NCBI RefSeq assembly: GCF_900100795.1
Contig: NZ_FNCO01000026.1
Span: forward strand, 1-59,111
Length of the DNA stretch: 59,111 bases
Direction: 5' to 3'
Origin: Pseudomonas abietaniphila
Lineage (GTDB): Bacteria > Pseudomonadota > Gammaproteobacteria > Pseudomonadales > Pseudomonadaceae
A program made the translations under genes and the position numbers. Below, in pieces: positions 59,078 through 59,111 of the stretch. Within the stretch, counting starts at the first letter, position 1. Every line of letters begins with the position of its first letter. Under the pieces are notes generated by a model. It searched no databases, had not been told where the DNA came from, and saw only the letters and a program-made list of their open reading frames with translations.

Positions 59078-59111
59078 ATGACCACCACCCCATTGCACAA
59101 GCAAGTGTTAA
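59078..59111 (+). CDS. Start of an unidentified gene (partial)
   Basis: ATG 59078 follows CAGGGGGCGCCC. It reads MTTTPLHKQVL and runs off the window. By position it could be the recombinase of the second rulB insertion, but eleven residues do not identify it. Confidence 0.4.
   Translation, partial: MTTTPLHKQVL

Overview
The window comes from a Pseudomonas chromosome. The evidence is the gene order 5S rRNA - birA - tRNA Tyr/Gly/Thr/Trp - secE-nusG - rplKAJL - rpoBC - rpsLG-fusA-tuf - S10/spc/alpha operons - ferritin - uvrA - MFS - ssb, RpoB and RpoC of 1357 and 1399 aa, and typical Pseudomonas protein sequences. A fluorescent or plant-associated species is my best guess, because rulAB-type DNA-damage genes and insertions in rulB are well known there; I cannot name the species.

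Bases 1-38,560 are core genome. They hold the 3' end of a 5S rRNA, birA and a SPOR-like gene, four tRNA genes driven by a good sigma70-type promoter, the secretion/antitermination pair secE-nusG, the L11-L1-L10-L7/L12-RNA polymerase cluster, the str operon, and the S10, spc and alpha operons down to rplQ. Hairpin-then-promoter junctions can be read directly after rpoC, after tuf, between rpsN and rpsH, and between rpmJ and rpsM. The last two divide the spc/alpha block into separately startable units. The core then ends with an FtnA-type ferritin, uvrA (minus strand), a YajR-like MFS transporter and ssb. Two genes expected in this neighbourhood from other pseudomonads are missing: coaX next to birA, and a second tuf between tRNA-Thr and tRNA-Trp.

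Bases 38,560-59,111 are an accessory island inserted directly downstream of ssb. It opens with a tight four-gene operon: three different tyrosine-recombinase-fold proteins (397, about 527 and 722 aa) plus a 157-aa coiled-coil protein. This is the layout of the intA-tfp-intB-srap core of strand-biased circularizing integrative elements (SEs). Paired TGTAAAG direct repeats lie between ssb and the first recombinase. The cargo follows: an XRE/HTH regulator, a run of small unrecognised genes interspersed with two copies of a dispersed GC-rich repeat, a gene-poor kilobase, and then a more A/T-rich pair encoding an exported subtilisin-like (S8) protease and a lipoprotein.

Next comes an SOS module: thpR and an SRAP/HMCES-type gene on the minus strand, divergent from rulA-rulB, with one perfect LexA box between them. 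rulB is interrupted twice. Its first 40 codons end at 53,515, its codons 41-82 reappear at 58,891-59,019, and it is cut again there by sequence that leads into a new gene at the window edge. The first interrupting segment (53,516-58,885) is flanked by an 8-bp duplication and carries an IS66 remnant, a cadA/cadR heavy-metal efflux pair, and a small exported protein with Met-Met-Gly-Gly-Gly repeats. The island therefore looks like nested insertions: an SE-like element beside ssb, and at least two later insertions in rulB.
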